A stretch of DNA of 49,341 bases from Geodermatophilus sp. DF01-2 (lineage in GTDB: Bacteria; Actinomycetota; Actinomycetes; Mycobacteriales; Geodermatophilaceae): the NCBI RefSeq assembly GCF_004571065.1, contig NZ_SPQN01000022.1, positions 1-49,341 of the forward strand, given 5' to 3'. Made by a program: the position numbers and the translations under genes. Below are positions 7,781 through 15,385 of this stretch, in pieces; positions within the stretch are counted from its first letter, which is position 1, and each line of letters opens with the position of its first letter. A model generated the notes under the pieces. The model did not search any database and was not told the origin of the DNA. It saw only the letters and a program-made list of their open reading frames with translations.

Positions 7781-9309
7781 CGCGGTCGCTCGACGCCCGC
7801 GCGCTGCGGGATCTCGTCCTCGACCCCGGGTCGTGGCAGTCCTGGGACCGGCCGATCACGGTCGGCGACGTCCCGGAGTCCTACGCCGCCGAGCTGGCCC
7901 GGGCGGCGGAGAAGACGCGGCAGGACGAGGCGATCATCACCGGGGAGGGGCGGCTGCGGGGACGGCGGGTGGCCGTGATCGCCGGCGAGTTCGGCTTCCT
8001 CGCCGGGTCGATCGGGGTGGCCGCGGCCGACCGGCTGATCGCCGCGGTCGAGCGGGCCACCGAGGAGGGGCTGCCGCTGCTGGCCGCGCCGGTGTCCGGC
8101 GGCACTCGCATGCAGGAGGGCACCGTCGCGTTCCTGCAGATGATCGGGATCACCGCGGCGATCGCCCGGCACAAGGAGGCCGGGCTGCCCTACCTGGTCT
8201 ACCTGCGGCACCCCACCTTCGGCGGGGTGCTGGCGTCGTGGGGGTCGCTGGGGCACGTGACCATCGCCGAGCCCGGCGCCTCCATCGGCTTCCTCGGCCC
8301 GCGGGTCTACCAGGCGCTCTACGGCGAGCCGTTCCCCGAGGGCGTGCAGAAGGCCGAGCACCTGGCCGACCGCGGGCTGATCGACGCCGTCGTCCCGCAC
8401 GAGGAGATCGCCGAGGTCGCCGACCGGGCGCTGCGGGTGCTCGCCGCCCGGCAGACCTGGCACCGGGACGTCGCCGACGCCGAGCCGCCGACCCCCGAGG
8501 ACGGCACCGACGCCGGGTCGGGCGGGGCGGACGGTGCAGACGGGCGCAGCGCATGGGAGGTCGTCACCGCGTCCCGCCGCGAGGACCGGCCGGGGGTGCG
8601 GCGGCTGCTGCGGACGGCGGCCACCGACGTCGTCGGGCTGTCCGGCACCGGTGCCGGCGAGAAGGATCCCGGGCTGCTGCTCGCCCTGGCCCGCTTCGGC
8701 GGGGCGCCCTGCGTCGTCCTCGGCCAGGACCGGCGCGGGCAGTCGCTGTCGGTGCCGCTGGGGCCGGCCGCGCTGCGCGAGGCCCGGCGCGGGATGCGGC
8801 TGGCCGCCGAGCTGCGGCTGCCGCTGGTCACCCTGATCGACACCCCCGGTGCGGCGCTGTCGAAGGAGGCCGAGGAGGGCGGGCTGGCCGCCGAGATCGC
8901 CCGCTGCCTGGAGGACCTGGTGACGCTCCGGGCGCCGACGCTGGCGGTGCTGCTGGGCCAGGGCACCGGCGGCGGGGCGCTGGCGCTGGTGCCGGCCGAT
9001 CGGGTGCTGGCGGCGGCCAACGGCTGGCTGGGTCCGCTGCCGCCGGAGGGCGCCTCGGCGATCGTGCACCGCACCGTCGACCGTGCCGACGAGATGGCCG
9101 CCGACCAGGGGGTGCGGGCGACGGACCTGTGGCGGGCCGGCATCGTCGACCGGGTGGTGCCCGAGCGGCCGGACGCCGCCGACGAGCCGGTCGAGTTCTG
9201 CCGGCGGCTGGGACGGGTGCTCGGCGAGGAGCTGGCCAACCTGCTCGGGCGGGACGACGGCGAGCGCTTCCGCACCCGGCTGCACCGCTACCGCCACCTC
9301 GGCCGCTGA
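7777..9309 (+). CDS. Two-domain carboxyltransferase (acetyl-CoA carboxylase / malonate decarboxylase-like)
   Basis: A 510-residue protein starting with GTG overlapping the CoA-transferase stop. It has two crotonase-fold halves: a beta-like half (about 1-230, with VAVIAGEFGFLAGSIG and PVSGGTRMQEG) and an alpha-like half (about 270-500, with LVTLIDTPGAALSKEAEEGG and GQGTGGGALALVPADRV). An acidic Gly/Asp linker joins them. The AccD-type N-terminal zinc ribbon is absent, and no biotin carrier or carboxylase gene is nearby. Carboxyltransferases of this type also form the catalytic part of biotin-free malonate decarboxylase (MdcD/MdcE). Downstream of MatC and a CoA-transferase, decarboxylation of malonyl-CoA is a reasonable guess; a carboxylase subunit working with distant partners is the alternative. 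Confidence 0.75.
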   Translation: MTRSLDARALRDLVLDPGSWQSWDRPITVGDVPESYAAELARAAEKTRQDEAIITGEGRLRGRRVAVIAGEFGFLAGSIGVAAADRLIAAVERATEEGLPLLAAPVSGGTRMQEGTVAFLQMIGITAAIARHKEAGLPYLVYLRHPTFGGVLASWGSLGHVTIAEPGASIGFLGPRVYQALYGEPFPEGVQKAEHLADRGLIDAVVPHEEIAEVADRALRVLAARQTWHRDVADAEPPTPEDGTDAGSGGADGADGRSAWEVVTASRREDRPGVRRLLRTAATDVVGLSGTGAGEKDPGLLLALARFGGAPCVVLGQDRRGQSLSVPLGPAALREARRGMRLAAELRLPLVTLIDTPGAALSKEAEEGGLAAEIARCLEDLVTLRAPTLAVLLGQGTGGGALALVPADRVLAAANGWLGPLPPEGASAIVHRTVDRADEMAADQGVRATDLWRAGIVDRVVPERPDAADEPVEFCRRLGRVLGEELANLLGRDDGERFRTRLHRYRHLGR

Positions 9310-9380
9310 GCCGCGGTCACCGTCCCGTCCCCGCCCCGCCCCCGCCCCCACCCCCGCCCCGACGATCAGGTCAGCTGGTC

Positions 9381-9426
9381 GTTCCGGTTCCGGGCTCAGG
9401 ACCAGTGGTGAGCCTGGAGCCGGAAC
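9381..9426. terminator. Stem-loop after the carboxyltransferase gene
   Basis: An 18-base arm at 9381-9398 pairs with 9409-9426 (two G-U type mismatches) around a 10-base loop. It lies 72 bases after the carboxyltransferase stop, behind a C-rich tract, and ends just before the possible start of the next gene. There is no T-run, as is common in high-GC actinobacteria. Confidence 0.5.
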
Positions 9427-9427
9427 G

Positions 9428-10183
9428 GTGAGCCCGGACGGCGGATCGGTGAGGATGCCCGGCGTGGACCGACGACCCGTCCGGCGGCTGCGGCCCGATC
9501 CCGGCGCACCCCGGCCACCGGACGGCGGGTGGCCGCGCACCGTACCGGCGGTCGCGCAAATGCTGCGCGAGGGGCTGGAGCTGCCGGCCGGCGCGACCGT
9601 GCTGGTCGGCGAGAACGGGTCGGGCAAGTCAACGGTGCTCGAGGTGCTGGCCGCGGCGCTGGGCCTCAACGCCGAGGGCGGGTCGGCCGGCGCCCGCCAC
9701 GAGACCCGGCGCAGCGAGCCCGGCTCCCTGGACCTGATCGTGGAGCGCAGCCCGGGCGCCGCACGCTGGGCCTACTTCCTGCGCGACGAGACCCTGCACG
9801 GCCTCTACAGCTACCTGGAGGAGAACCCGGAGCCGAGACGCCCGGAGCCGCGGTTCCACGAGATGTCGCACGGCGAGGGGTTCCTCGCGCTGCTGGGCGA
9901 CCGGGCCACGCGTCCCGGCTTCTACCTCCTCGACGAGCCGGACGCCGCCCTGTCGTTCACCGGCACCCTCTCCCTCATGGTCCGGTTGACGGAACTGGTC
10001 GCGGACGGGGCGCAGGTCGTCGTCGCCACCCACTCCCCCGTGCTGGCCGCGCTGCCCGGCGCGCACCTGCTGGAGGTCGGCACCTGGGGTCTGCGGGAGG
10101 CGCGGTGGGCCGACCTGGAGCTCGCCGCGAGCTGGCGGCAGTTCCTCGACGACCCCGCATCGTTCCTGCGCCACCTGCGGTGA
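9428..10183 (+). CDS. AAA family ATPase (ABC/SMC-like, OLD-type head)
   Basis: A compact ATPase of 251 residues. Visible motifs are Walker A GENGSGKST (about residues 61-69), a signature-like MSHGEGFLALL, Walker B FYLLDEPDAALS and a switch His in VVVATHSPVLAALPG. It has no membrane segment. The pattern is that of stand-alone ABC-type AAA ATPases whose role is mostly unknown; DNA-related or phage-response roles have been proposed for relatives. The start is uncertain: GTG 9428 has GGAG 8 bases upstream, while GTG 9449 and ATG 9455 are in frame but poorly spaced. It is monocistronic here. Confidence 0.75.
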   Translation: MSPDGGSVRMPGVDRRPVRRLRPDPGAPRPPDGGWPRTVPAVAQMLREGLELPAGATVLVGENGSGKSTVLEVLAAALGLNAEGGSAGARHETRRSEPGSLDLIVERSPGAARWAYFLRDETLHGLYSYLEENPEPRRPEPRFHEMSHGEGFLALLGDRATRPGFYLLDEPDAALSFTGTLSLMVRLTELVADGAQVVVATHSPVLAALPGAHLLEVGTWGLREARWADLELAASWRQFLDDPASFLRHLR

Positions 10184-10450
10184 CGGCCACCCCCGGCCAC
10201 CGGCGACCAGCTCGAGGCTGCGCAGCCGCACCTCCACCCCCGGGTCCCGCTCGGCCTCCTCGCGATCGGGCATTGGTGCCCGGCTCCAGCGTGGACAGCG
10301 GCAGCGGCTCGGACGCCACCGGCGGCGACGCCGGGCGCCGGCCGGCGTCGGCTCCGTCAGCCCGCGGCGTCCCACGGACCTGCTTCCGCTCCTCGATCCG
10401 CTCCTTGCTCGCTGCGACGCCCGCGAGGAACCGGCTCTCGGACTCAGATC
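10184..10450 (-). other. Non-coding stretch with a possible degenerate coding remnant
   Basis: Between the ATPase and MarR, the minus strand shows actinobacterial-looking coding texture split between two frames (SESRFLAGVAASKERIEE, then EEAERDPGVEVRLRSLEL). No start, stop or motif makes it a gene. I read it as a decayed gene end or an intergenic spacer. Confidence 0.25.
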
Positions 10451-10942
10451 TCAGCCGACGTCGGCGCCGTGCTCGACGCGCAGGCTGCGGTCGGGGTCGA
10501 GCCGGTCGAGCACGGCCTCGAGGGCGTCGCCGAGGGCGCGGGCCTGCTCGTCGGTGAGCGGGTCGAACAGCGCCGCGCGGACGGCGTCGACGTGACCGGG
10601 CGCGACCGACCGGACGACGTCCCACCCCGCGTCGGTGAGGACGGCGACGTTGCCCCGGCCGTCCTCGGCTGAGCGCTGACGCCGCACCCAGCCCCGCTCC
10701 TCGAGCCGGGCCACCGTGTGGGACAGCCGGCTCTGCGACTGGTTGGCCCGCCGAGCCAGGTCGCTCATGCGCCGGCTGCGACCCGGCGCCTCCGACAGCA
10801 TCGCCAGGACGACGTAGGCCGCATGGCTGAGGCCGGCGTCGCGCTGCAACTGGGCGTCGAGAACCCGCGGGAGGAGCTCGGCGACGGTCAGCCAGGCCCG
10901 CCAGGTCCGCTGCTGCTCCTCGTCGAGCCACCGCTGTATCAC
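10451..10942 (-). CDS. MarR family transcriptional regulator
   Basis: A 163-residue winged-helix regulator read from GTG 10942. The MarR core is clear: an N-terminal dimerization helix (WRAWLTVAELLPRVLDAQL), then HAAYVVLAMLSEAPGRSRRMSDLARRA (fragments) with the recognition helix SQSRLSHTVARLEERGWVRR, the wing RSAEDGRGNVAVLTDAG and a C-terminal dimerization helix. MarR proteins bind DNA as dimers and usually release it on contact with small phenolic or oxidative ligands. No cognate target is adjacent. The same frame stays open upstream into a phosphatase-like remnant (see next entry), so the start rests on where MarR homology begins. Confidence 0.9.
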   Translation of the reverse strand: MIQRWLDEEQQRTWRAWLTVAELLPRVLDAQLQRDAGLSHAAYVVLAMLSEAPGRSRRMSDLARRANQSQSRLSHTVARLEERGWVRRQRSAEDGRGNVAVLTDAGWDVVRSVAPGHVDAVRAALFDPLTDEQARALGDALEAVLDRLDPDRSLRVEHGADVG

Positions 10943-11203
10943 GTGCCGAACCGTACTGGGGAGCGTCCCCGGCGCGGCCGGATTCGCGGCGCGCCCGTGC
11001 GGACCGGGCCCCGGGGGGCAGGACCGGACGCGGATGGCGAGGATGGCGATGTCGTCCTCGCGGCGGCGCATGAGGCCGCGCCCGTCGGACTCCCGCCGCG
11101 CGAGGTCCGGGACGGACGGATCCTCCATCGGGCAGCCGCGGGCCACCCGTGGGGCCTTGGGCGTCCGACGCGTGGGCGGGATCGACCGGGCGAGGCCGGA
11201 CAC
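10943..11203 (-). pseudogene. Possible remnant of a SpoIIE/PP2C-type phosphatase C-terminus
   Basis: In frame with and just upstream of MarR, the minus strand encodes RRREDDIAILAIRVRS at about 11021-11063. DDIA(I/L)LxIR is the usual C-terminal motif of SpoIIE-type serine phosphatases that regulate anti-sigma antagonists. No catalytic domain is present, so only a tail could remain. The rest of 10943-11354 holds no recognisable gene. Confidence 0.3.
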
Positions 11204-11354
11204 GGCGAACGCCGGCGCCCTGCTGGCGGCCTCCGCGCGACGCGCTCCTCACACCTTGCCTCGGCACGTGGACGGACGCCGTCCGGGCGCGCATCATTGG
11301 CAGTCGCCGGGTGCGAGTGCCAGCCCGGCCCGTCCGACGAGGAGTGCCCGCACC

Positions 11355-11681
11355 GTGCCCACGTACCAGTACGCCTGCACCAACCCCGCCGGCAAGCACG
11401 ACTTCGAGGTGGTGCAGTCCTTCACCGACGCCCCGGTGAGCGAGTGCCCCGAGTGCAGCAGCCCGGTGCGCAAGGTCTACGGCTCGATCGGCGTGGTGTT
11501 CAAGGGCTCGGGCTTCTACCGCACCGACAGCCGGTCCGGTTCGTCGTCGGACGAGTCGAGCTCGTCGTCCGCCGGCAAGAAGGACGCCGCGCCCGCCGCC
11601 GCGAGCAGCTCGTCGTCCTCGGGCGACTCGTCCTCGTCGAGCAGCTCCACGTCTGCCAGCAGCAGCGCCGCCGCGAGCTGA
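11355..11681 (+). CDS. FmdB family zinc-ribbon protein
   Basis: A 108-residue small regulatory-type protein starting at GTG 11355, with a GAGGAG site about 10 bases before. Residues 1-48 form the FmdB zinc ribbon: PTYQYAC, a DFEVVQSF strand and CPEC. The first Cys pair is degenerate (ACTNPAGKHDF has one Cys instead of CxxC). The conserved KVYGSIGVVFKGSGFYRTD follows, then a long low-complexity Ser/Ala tail, typical of actinobacterial members. Its function is not established. It is often found, as here, close to SAF-domain and MscL genes. Confidence 0.9.
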   Translation: MPTYQYACTNPAGKHDFEVVQSFTDAPVSECPECSSPVRKVYGSIGVVFKGSGFYRTDSRSGSSSDESSSSSAGKKDAAPAAASSSSSSGDSSSSSSSTSASSSAAAS

Positions 11682-11767
11682 CCGGGCCGCGGTCCACAGG
11701 TACCCTCGCTCTCCACAACCCGGCGCTCGCCGACCCGCCGCCGGCCGCGGGCGGCCAGCGTGGACCC

Positions 11768-12421
11768 ATGGTCCGCCTCCGCCGCCCGCGCCGGCCGTTG
11801 CACACCGCGCGGCAGGTTCTCGCCGCACTGCTCGCCGTCGCCGCGCTCGTCCTGGCCCTGCGTCCGGCACCGGCCCCGGCCCGCGCGCCGGCCACGGTCC
11901 CGGTCGTCGTGGCCGTGGTCGACCTGGCTCCGGGCGCCGTCCTCACCGAGGACGACCTCACCGTGGCCCGGTACCCGCCGGCCCTGCGGCCCGGCGGGAC
12001 GGCGGAGGACCCGGAAGCGCTCGTGGGTCGGGTGCTCGCCGGCGGCGTCCGGTCCGGCGAGCCGGTCACCGACGCCGGCCTCGTGGGAGCCGGCCTGACC
12101 GCCCAGCTCGACGCCGGGCAGGTCGCGGCGCCGGTGCGCCCGGCCGACCTCGCGGTCAGCGCCCTCGTCCGCCCCGGCGACCGGGTCGACGTCCTGGCCA
12201 CACCGCCCGGTGCCGAACGCGCCGAGGTGGTCGCCGCCGGCGCGCTCGTCCTCGCCGCACCCGGTCCGGACGACGCCGGCGACGGCCTGCTGCTGCTCGC
12301 CGTGGACGGCGACACCGCCGCCCTGCTGGCCGCCGCGGCGACCACTGCCACGCTGACGCTCAGCCTGTCGCCACGCTGGGAACCGGGTGCTGGACCGGCC
12401 CTGCCGGGTGTGGGTGGATGA
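11768..12421 (+). CDS. SAF domain protein, RcpC/CpaB-like
   Basis: This 217-residue protein has an N-terminal basic segment and a membrane anchor (residues about 15-38), then a SAF domain (about 42-110: VPVVVAVVDLAPGAVLTEDDLTV, given in parts). Next is a CpaB-like region with LVRPGDRVDVLATPPGAE and ALVLAAP. CpaB/RcpC proteins are periplasmic parts of Flp-pilus systems, but no tad/flp genes are near. In actinobacteria such orphan SAF proteins commonly sit between FmdB and MscL. The start is ATG 11768. Confidence 0.8.
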   Translation: MVRLRRPRRPLHTARQVLAALLAVAALVLALRPAPAPARAPATVPVVVAVVDLAPGAVLTEDDLTVARYPPALRPGGTAEDPEALVGRVLAGGVRSGEPVTDAGLVGAGLTAQLDAGQVAAPVRPADLAVSALVRPGDRVDVLATPPGAERAEVVAAGALVLAAPGPDDAGDGLLLLAVDGDTAALLAAAATTATLTLSLSPRWEPGAGPALPGVGG

Positions 12422-12425
12422 CGCC

Positions 12426-12848
12426 GTGCTCAAGGGCTTCAAGGACTTCCTGCTGCGCGGCAACGTCGTCGAACTGGCCGTCGCGGTCGTCATTGGTGCG
12501 GCCTTCACGGCCGTCGTCAACCAGTTCGCCGAGTCGTTCCTGACCCCGCTGGTCGGCCTCGTCGGCGGCGGTGGGCAGCTGGGCGGCGCCTTCGAGGTCG
12601 ACCAGCAGGTGTTCGCCTGGGGCGCGTTCGTCAGCCAGGTGATCACCTTCGTGCTGACCGCAGCGATCATCTACCTCCTCGTCGTGCTGCCGATGAAGAC
12701 GCTCGTGGAGCGGCGCGCCCGGGGCGAGGAGCCCGGCCCGGCACAGCCGACCCAGGTCGAGCTGCTGGTCGAGATCCGCGACCTGCTGCGCGCCAGGCAG
12801 GGCGCCGCCCCGGCCCAGGCCCCGTCCAGAGGCTCCGGCCCCGTCTAG
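12426..12848 (+). CDS. mscL: Large-conductance mechanosensitive channel MscL
   Basis: A 140-residue channel that opens under membrane tension to release solutes on hypo-osmotic shock. TM1 is in NVVELAVAVVIGAAFTAVVN (residues about 12-31), after the N-terminal amphipathic helix LKGFKDFLLRG. TM2 is in VSQVITFVLTAAIIYLLVV (about 70-90), and a charged C-terminal helix (QVELLVEIRDLLRAR) makes the cytoplasmic bundle. GTG 12426 gives the canonical N-terminus; GTG 12414 would add four residues. It starts 5 bases after the SAF gene. Confidence 0.96.
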   Translation: MLKGFKDFLLRGNVVELAVAVVIGAAFTAVVNQFAESFLTPLVGLVGGGGQLGGAFEVDQQVFAWGAFVSQVITFVLTAAIIYLLVVLPMKTLVERRARGEEPGPAQPTQVELLVEIRDLLRARQGAAPAQAPSRGSGPV

Positions 12849-12866
12849 AGCTCGCCGCGAGCGTGC

Positions 12867-12965
12867 GAGCGGTGAGGAGGACGGGATCCTCCTCCGAGCG
12901 GTGAGGAGGACGGCGGCCCCTCTGCAGGGTCCCGCCGCGAGCTGGCGAGCGGTGGGGGGCAGAGG
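12867..12965. repeat. Short intergenic direct repeats and terminator after mscL
   Basis: The unit GAGCGGTGAGGAGGACGG occurs exactly at 12867-12884 and 12896-12913, with a diverged third copy near 12945. The arms CCCCTCTGC and GCAGAGGGG flank the last copy and are followed by TCTTTCTT, a plausible Rho-independent terminator for mscL. Confidence 0.55.
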
Positions 12966-12974
12966 GGTCTTTCT

Positions 12975-13670
12975 TCAGTCGCTGCCCCAGTGCGGCGGAC
13001 GGTCCTCGAGGTAGCGCCGGTCGGCCGCGGACCGGTCGTCCGGCCGCTCGCCCCAGCCCACGCCGCGGTCGTCGGGCGCCCGCTCGACCGGCGCGGCCGG
13101 GGCGGGCCGCGGCGGCTCGGCCACCGGCCGGCCCAGCCCCTCGAGGACCTCGGCGGCGGGCAACGCGGCCAGCGCAGCGCCGGACACCGCGAGCTTGCTG
13201 CCCCGCGTCCCCGACCCGACGACGACCAGCTCGGGGGTGGCGACGGCGGGGTCCACGAGCACCGGCCAGGACGGCGGCAGCCCGAGCGGGGTGATGCCGC
13301 CGTAGGCCATGCCGCTCTCGGCGACGGCGACGTCCTGCGGGGCGAAGGAGACCTTGCGGGCCCCCAGGTGGCGGCGGACCAGGCCGTTGACGTCGGCGCG
13401 GGTGGTCGCCGGGACGAGGCATGCGACCAGCTCGGTCTGCCCGGCGCGGCGTGCGGCGACGACCACGCAGTTCGCCGAGACCTCCAACGGCACCCCGTAG
13501 GCGTCGGTGAAGGCGGCGGTGTCGGCCAGGTCGGCGTCGATCTCGGCGACCCAGGCGGGGGCGGTCAGCTCCCCCAGCGCCGCGGCCACGGGGGCGGCCA
13601 GCAGCTCGGGCCGCTCGGCGGCGGGCGTCCAGGTCAGCGATCCGAGACGGGGAGCGGTCGAGGGGTCCAC
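12975..13670 (-). CDS. YbaK/EbsC-type aminoacyl-tRNA deacylase family protein
   Basis: Residues about 25-165 of this 231-residue protein form the YbaK/ProX-like editing domain: ELVACLVPATTRADVNGLVRRHLGARK (fragments), then SGMAYGGITPLGLPPSWPVLVDP with the GG(I/V)xPxG signature, and VVVGSGTRGSKLAVS. The family hydrolyses mischarged tRNAs in trans, such as Ala- or Cys-tRNA(Pro). The C-terminal 50 residues are Pro/Arg/Asp-rich and disordered, beyond the usual family length of about 160. The start is GTG 13670. It is convergent with mscL. Confidence 0.85.
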   Translation of the reverse strand: MDPSTAPRLGSLTWTPAAERPELLAAPVAAALGELTAPAWVAEIDADLADTAAFTDAYGVPLEVSANCVVVAARRAGQTELVACLVPATTRADVNGLVRRHLGARKVSFAPQDVAVAESGMAYGGITPLGLPPSWPVLVDPAVATPELVVVGSGTRGSKLAVSGAALAALPAAEVLEGLGRPVAEPPRPAPAAPVERAPDDRGVGWGERPDDRSAADRRYLEDRPPHWGSD

Positions 13671-13753
13671 GGCGTCGATCCTGCCCCGGGGCCCGGCTGC
13701 CGCGGCGGGTGCCCCACTGGCCGGACCGGCACGGGCCCCACGAGGATGGGCAC

Positions 13754-14113
13754 ATGATCGGCCAGTTGCACTCCGTCGTCATCGACGCTCCGGACGCCCA
13801 CGCCCTCGCGACCTTCTACGCCGAGCTGCTCGGGATGGAGGTCAGCAAGGGGTCCTCCGGCGACGACTGGGTGGTCGTCACCGGGCAGGGGTACCGGCTG
13901 GCGTTCCAGCAGGCCCCGGACCTGCAGCCCCCGGACTGGCCCGACCCGGACCGCCCGCAGCAGTTCCACCTCGACGTGCGGGTGGCCGACGTCGAGGAGG
14001 CCGAGCCGAAGGTACTGGCGCTGGGCGCACGCCGGCTGCCCGGCGGCGGGGGCGACTTCCGCGTCTACGCCGACCCGGTGGGCCACCCCTTCTGCCTGGT
14101 GTGGGACGCGTGA
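13754..14113 (+). CDS. VOC superfamily (glyoxalase-like) protein
   Basis: A 119-residue protein with the paired beta-alpha-beta-beta-beta fold of the VOC family: HSVVIDAPDAHALATFYAELLGME at the start (given partly), DWVVVTGQGYRLAFQQAP, FHLDVRVADVEEAE and VYADPVGHPFCLVW at the end. The His and Glu-type metal ligands are partly conserved. Members range from dioxygenases to antibiotic-binding proteins, so the substrate is unknown. ATG 13754 is chosen since VOC homology starts there. The next gene starts inside its stop (TGATG). Confidence 0.85.
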   Translation: MIGQLHSVVIDAPDAHALATFYAELLGMEVSKGSSGDDWVVVTGQGYRLAFQQAPDLQPPDWPDPDRPQQFHLDVRVADVEEAEPKVLALGARRLPGGGGDFRVYADPVGHPFCLVWDA

Positions 14114-14529
14114 TGGCCGAGCGGCCCGACGTCGGCCTGGCCTCCGCCAGCCGGTTCGTCGCCGCGACCGGGTTCGACGTCGCCGAGGCCAGCGGCACCC
14201 GGGTGACCGGTACGGTGCAGGTCGGGCCCGACCAGCACACCCCGTGGGGTGTCGTGCACGGCGGGCTCTACTGCGCCGTCATCGAGTCGGCCGCCAGCAT
14301 CGGCGCCAGCATGGCGGTGGCCGACTCCGGGCAGTTCGCGGTCGGCGTCAACAACAACACCGACTTCATCCGCAGCATGACCGAGGGACGGCTCGACGTC
14401 GTCGCCGAGCCGGTGCAGCAGGGCCGCACCCAGCAGCTCTGGCAGGTGCTGCTGACCCGGGCCGAGGACGGCAAGCTCGTCGCCCGCGGCCAGGTGCGGC
14501 TGCAGAACGTGCCGCTGCCCGGCACGTGA
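14113..14529 (+). CDS. PaaI/YdiI-like hotdog-fold thioesterase
   Basis: A 138-residue hotdog-fold acyl-CoA thioesterase. The diagnostic stretch is DQHTPWGVVHGGLYCAVIESAAS (in parts HTPWG.VHGG...A..ES), where the G-(V/I)-VHGG loop and the following helix hold the catalytic Glu. NNNTDFIRSM and the terminal VRLQNVPL complete the fold. Family members hydrolyse phenylacetyl- or hydroxybenzoyl-type CoA esters. It is coupled to the VOC gene upstream (TGATG) and to the phosphotransferase gene downstream (GTGA). Confidence 0.9.
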   Translation: MAERPDVGLASASRFVAATGFDVAEASGTRVTGTVQVGPDQHTPWGVVHGGLYCAVIESAASIGASMAVADSGQFAVGVNNNTDFIRSMTEGRLDVVAEPVQQGRTQQLWQVLLTRAEDGKLVARGQVRLQNVPLPGT

Positions 14530-15377
14530 CGTCCTCCGCCCGGGCGGTGCGGGCGGCCCTCGCCGCTCGCGCGGTGGCGGCGGCGCACGGAATCCGGGTG
14601 GACGCACCGACGGTCCTGCAGGACGGCGTCAACGTCGTCGCCCACCTGGTTCCCGCGCCGGTCGTGGCCCGGGTGGTAACCCTGACGACGCTCCTGCGTC
14701 CGCCGCCGCTGCGCTCCCTCGCCCGCGAGGTCGCCGTCGCCGCAGCGCTCGCGGCATCGGGTGCACCGGTCGTCCCGCCCAGCGACGTCCTCCCGCCGGG
14801 GCCGCACCGGTACGCGGGGCTGGAGCTGACGTTCTGGCGGTACGTCGAGGTGCAGCCGCAGACGCCGTCCCCTGTCGAGGTCGGGACCGCACTGGCCGAG
14901 TTGCACGCCCACCTGGCCGAGGTCCGGGTGTCCGGCGCACCGCTGGACACCCCGCTGGACGACCTCGCCCGCTTCCTCGAGCGCGGTCCGGCCTGGGGCG
15001 CCACCCCCGCGCAGGTGGAGCGGCTCGGGGCCCGGCTGGCGCAGCTGCGGCCGCGGCTGGTCGGGGAGGTCGTCGCGCTGCACGGCGACGCGCACCCGGC
15101 GAACCTGCTGGCCACGCGCGGCGGCTGGCGCTGGACCGACCTGGAGGACACCTGTCCGGGCCCGCGCGCCTGGGACCTCGCCTGCCTGCGCGCCACCTCG
15201 CGACTGGACGGCCGGGCCGCGCTCGACGCCTACCCCGGCGCCCCGACCGACGACGAGCTCGCGCCGTGGCTGGAGCTGCGCCGACTGCACGCCGCGGCGT
15301 GGTCGCTGGTCGCCGCGGCCGGGCACCCGCAGCTGCGGCCGGCGGCGCAGGAGCGGCTGGCGACCGTCCTCGGCTGA
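14526..15377 (+). CDS. Aminoglycoside-phosphotransferase-fold protein
   Basis: This 283-residue protein has an APH/choline-kinase-like fold. The N-lobe includes VLQDGVNVVAHL and a Glu-bearing helix SLAREVAVAAAL. The C-lobe has the catalytic loop LHGDAHPANLL (Brenner motif HxDxxxxN) near residue 180 and the metal-binding TDLEDTCPGPRAWDLA. It probably phosphorylates a small molecule, perhaps an antibiotic or amino alcohol. Nothing in the context specifies which. The start is GTG 14526, overlapping the thioesterase stop. Confidence 0.85.
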   Translation: MTSSARAVRAALAARAVAAAHGIRVDAPTVLQDGVNVVAHLVPAPVVARVVTLTTLLRPPPLRSLAREVAVAAALAASGAPVVPPSDVLPPGPHRYAGLELTFWRYVEVQPQTPSPVEVGTALAELHAHLAEVRVSGAPLDTPLDDLARFLERGPAWGATPAQVERLGARLAQLRPRLVGEVVALHGDAHPANLLATRGGWRWTDLEDTCPGPRAWDLACLRATSRLDGRAALDAYPGAPTDDELAPWLELRRLHAAAWSLVAAAGHPQLRPAAQERLATVLG

Positions 15378-15385
15378 CCGCCGCG

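Noticed and set aside
12867..12965. Possible CRISPR array or REP-type mobile repeat after mscL.
   Set aside because: Only two exact copies and one poor copy with a 12-base spacer; no spacer regularity and no cas genes.
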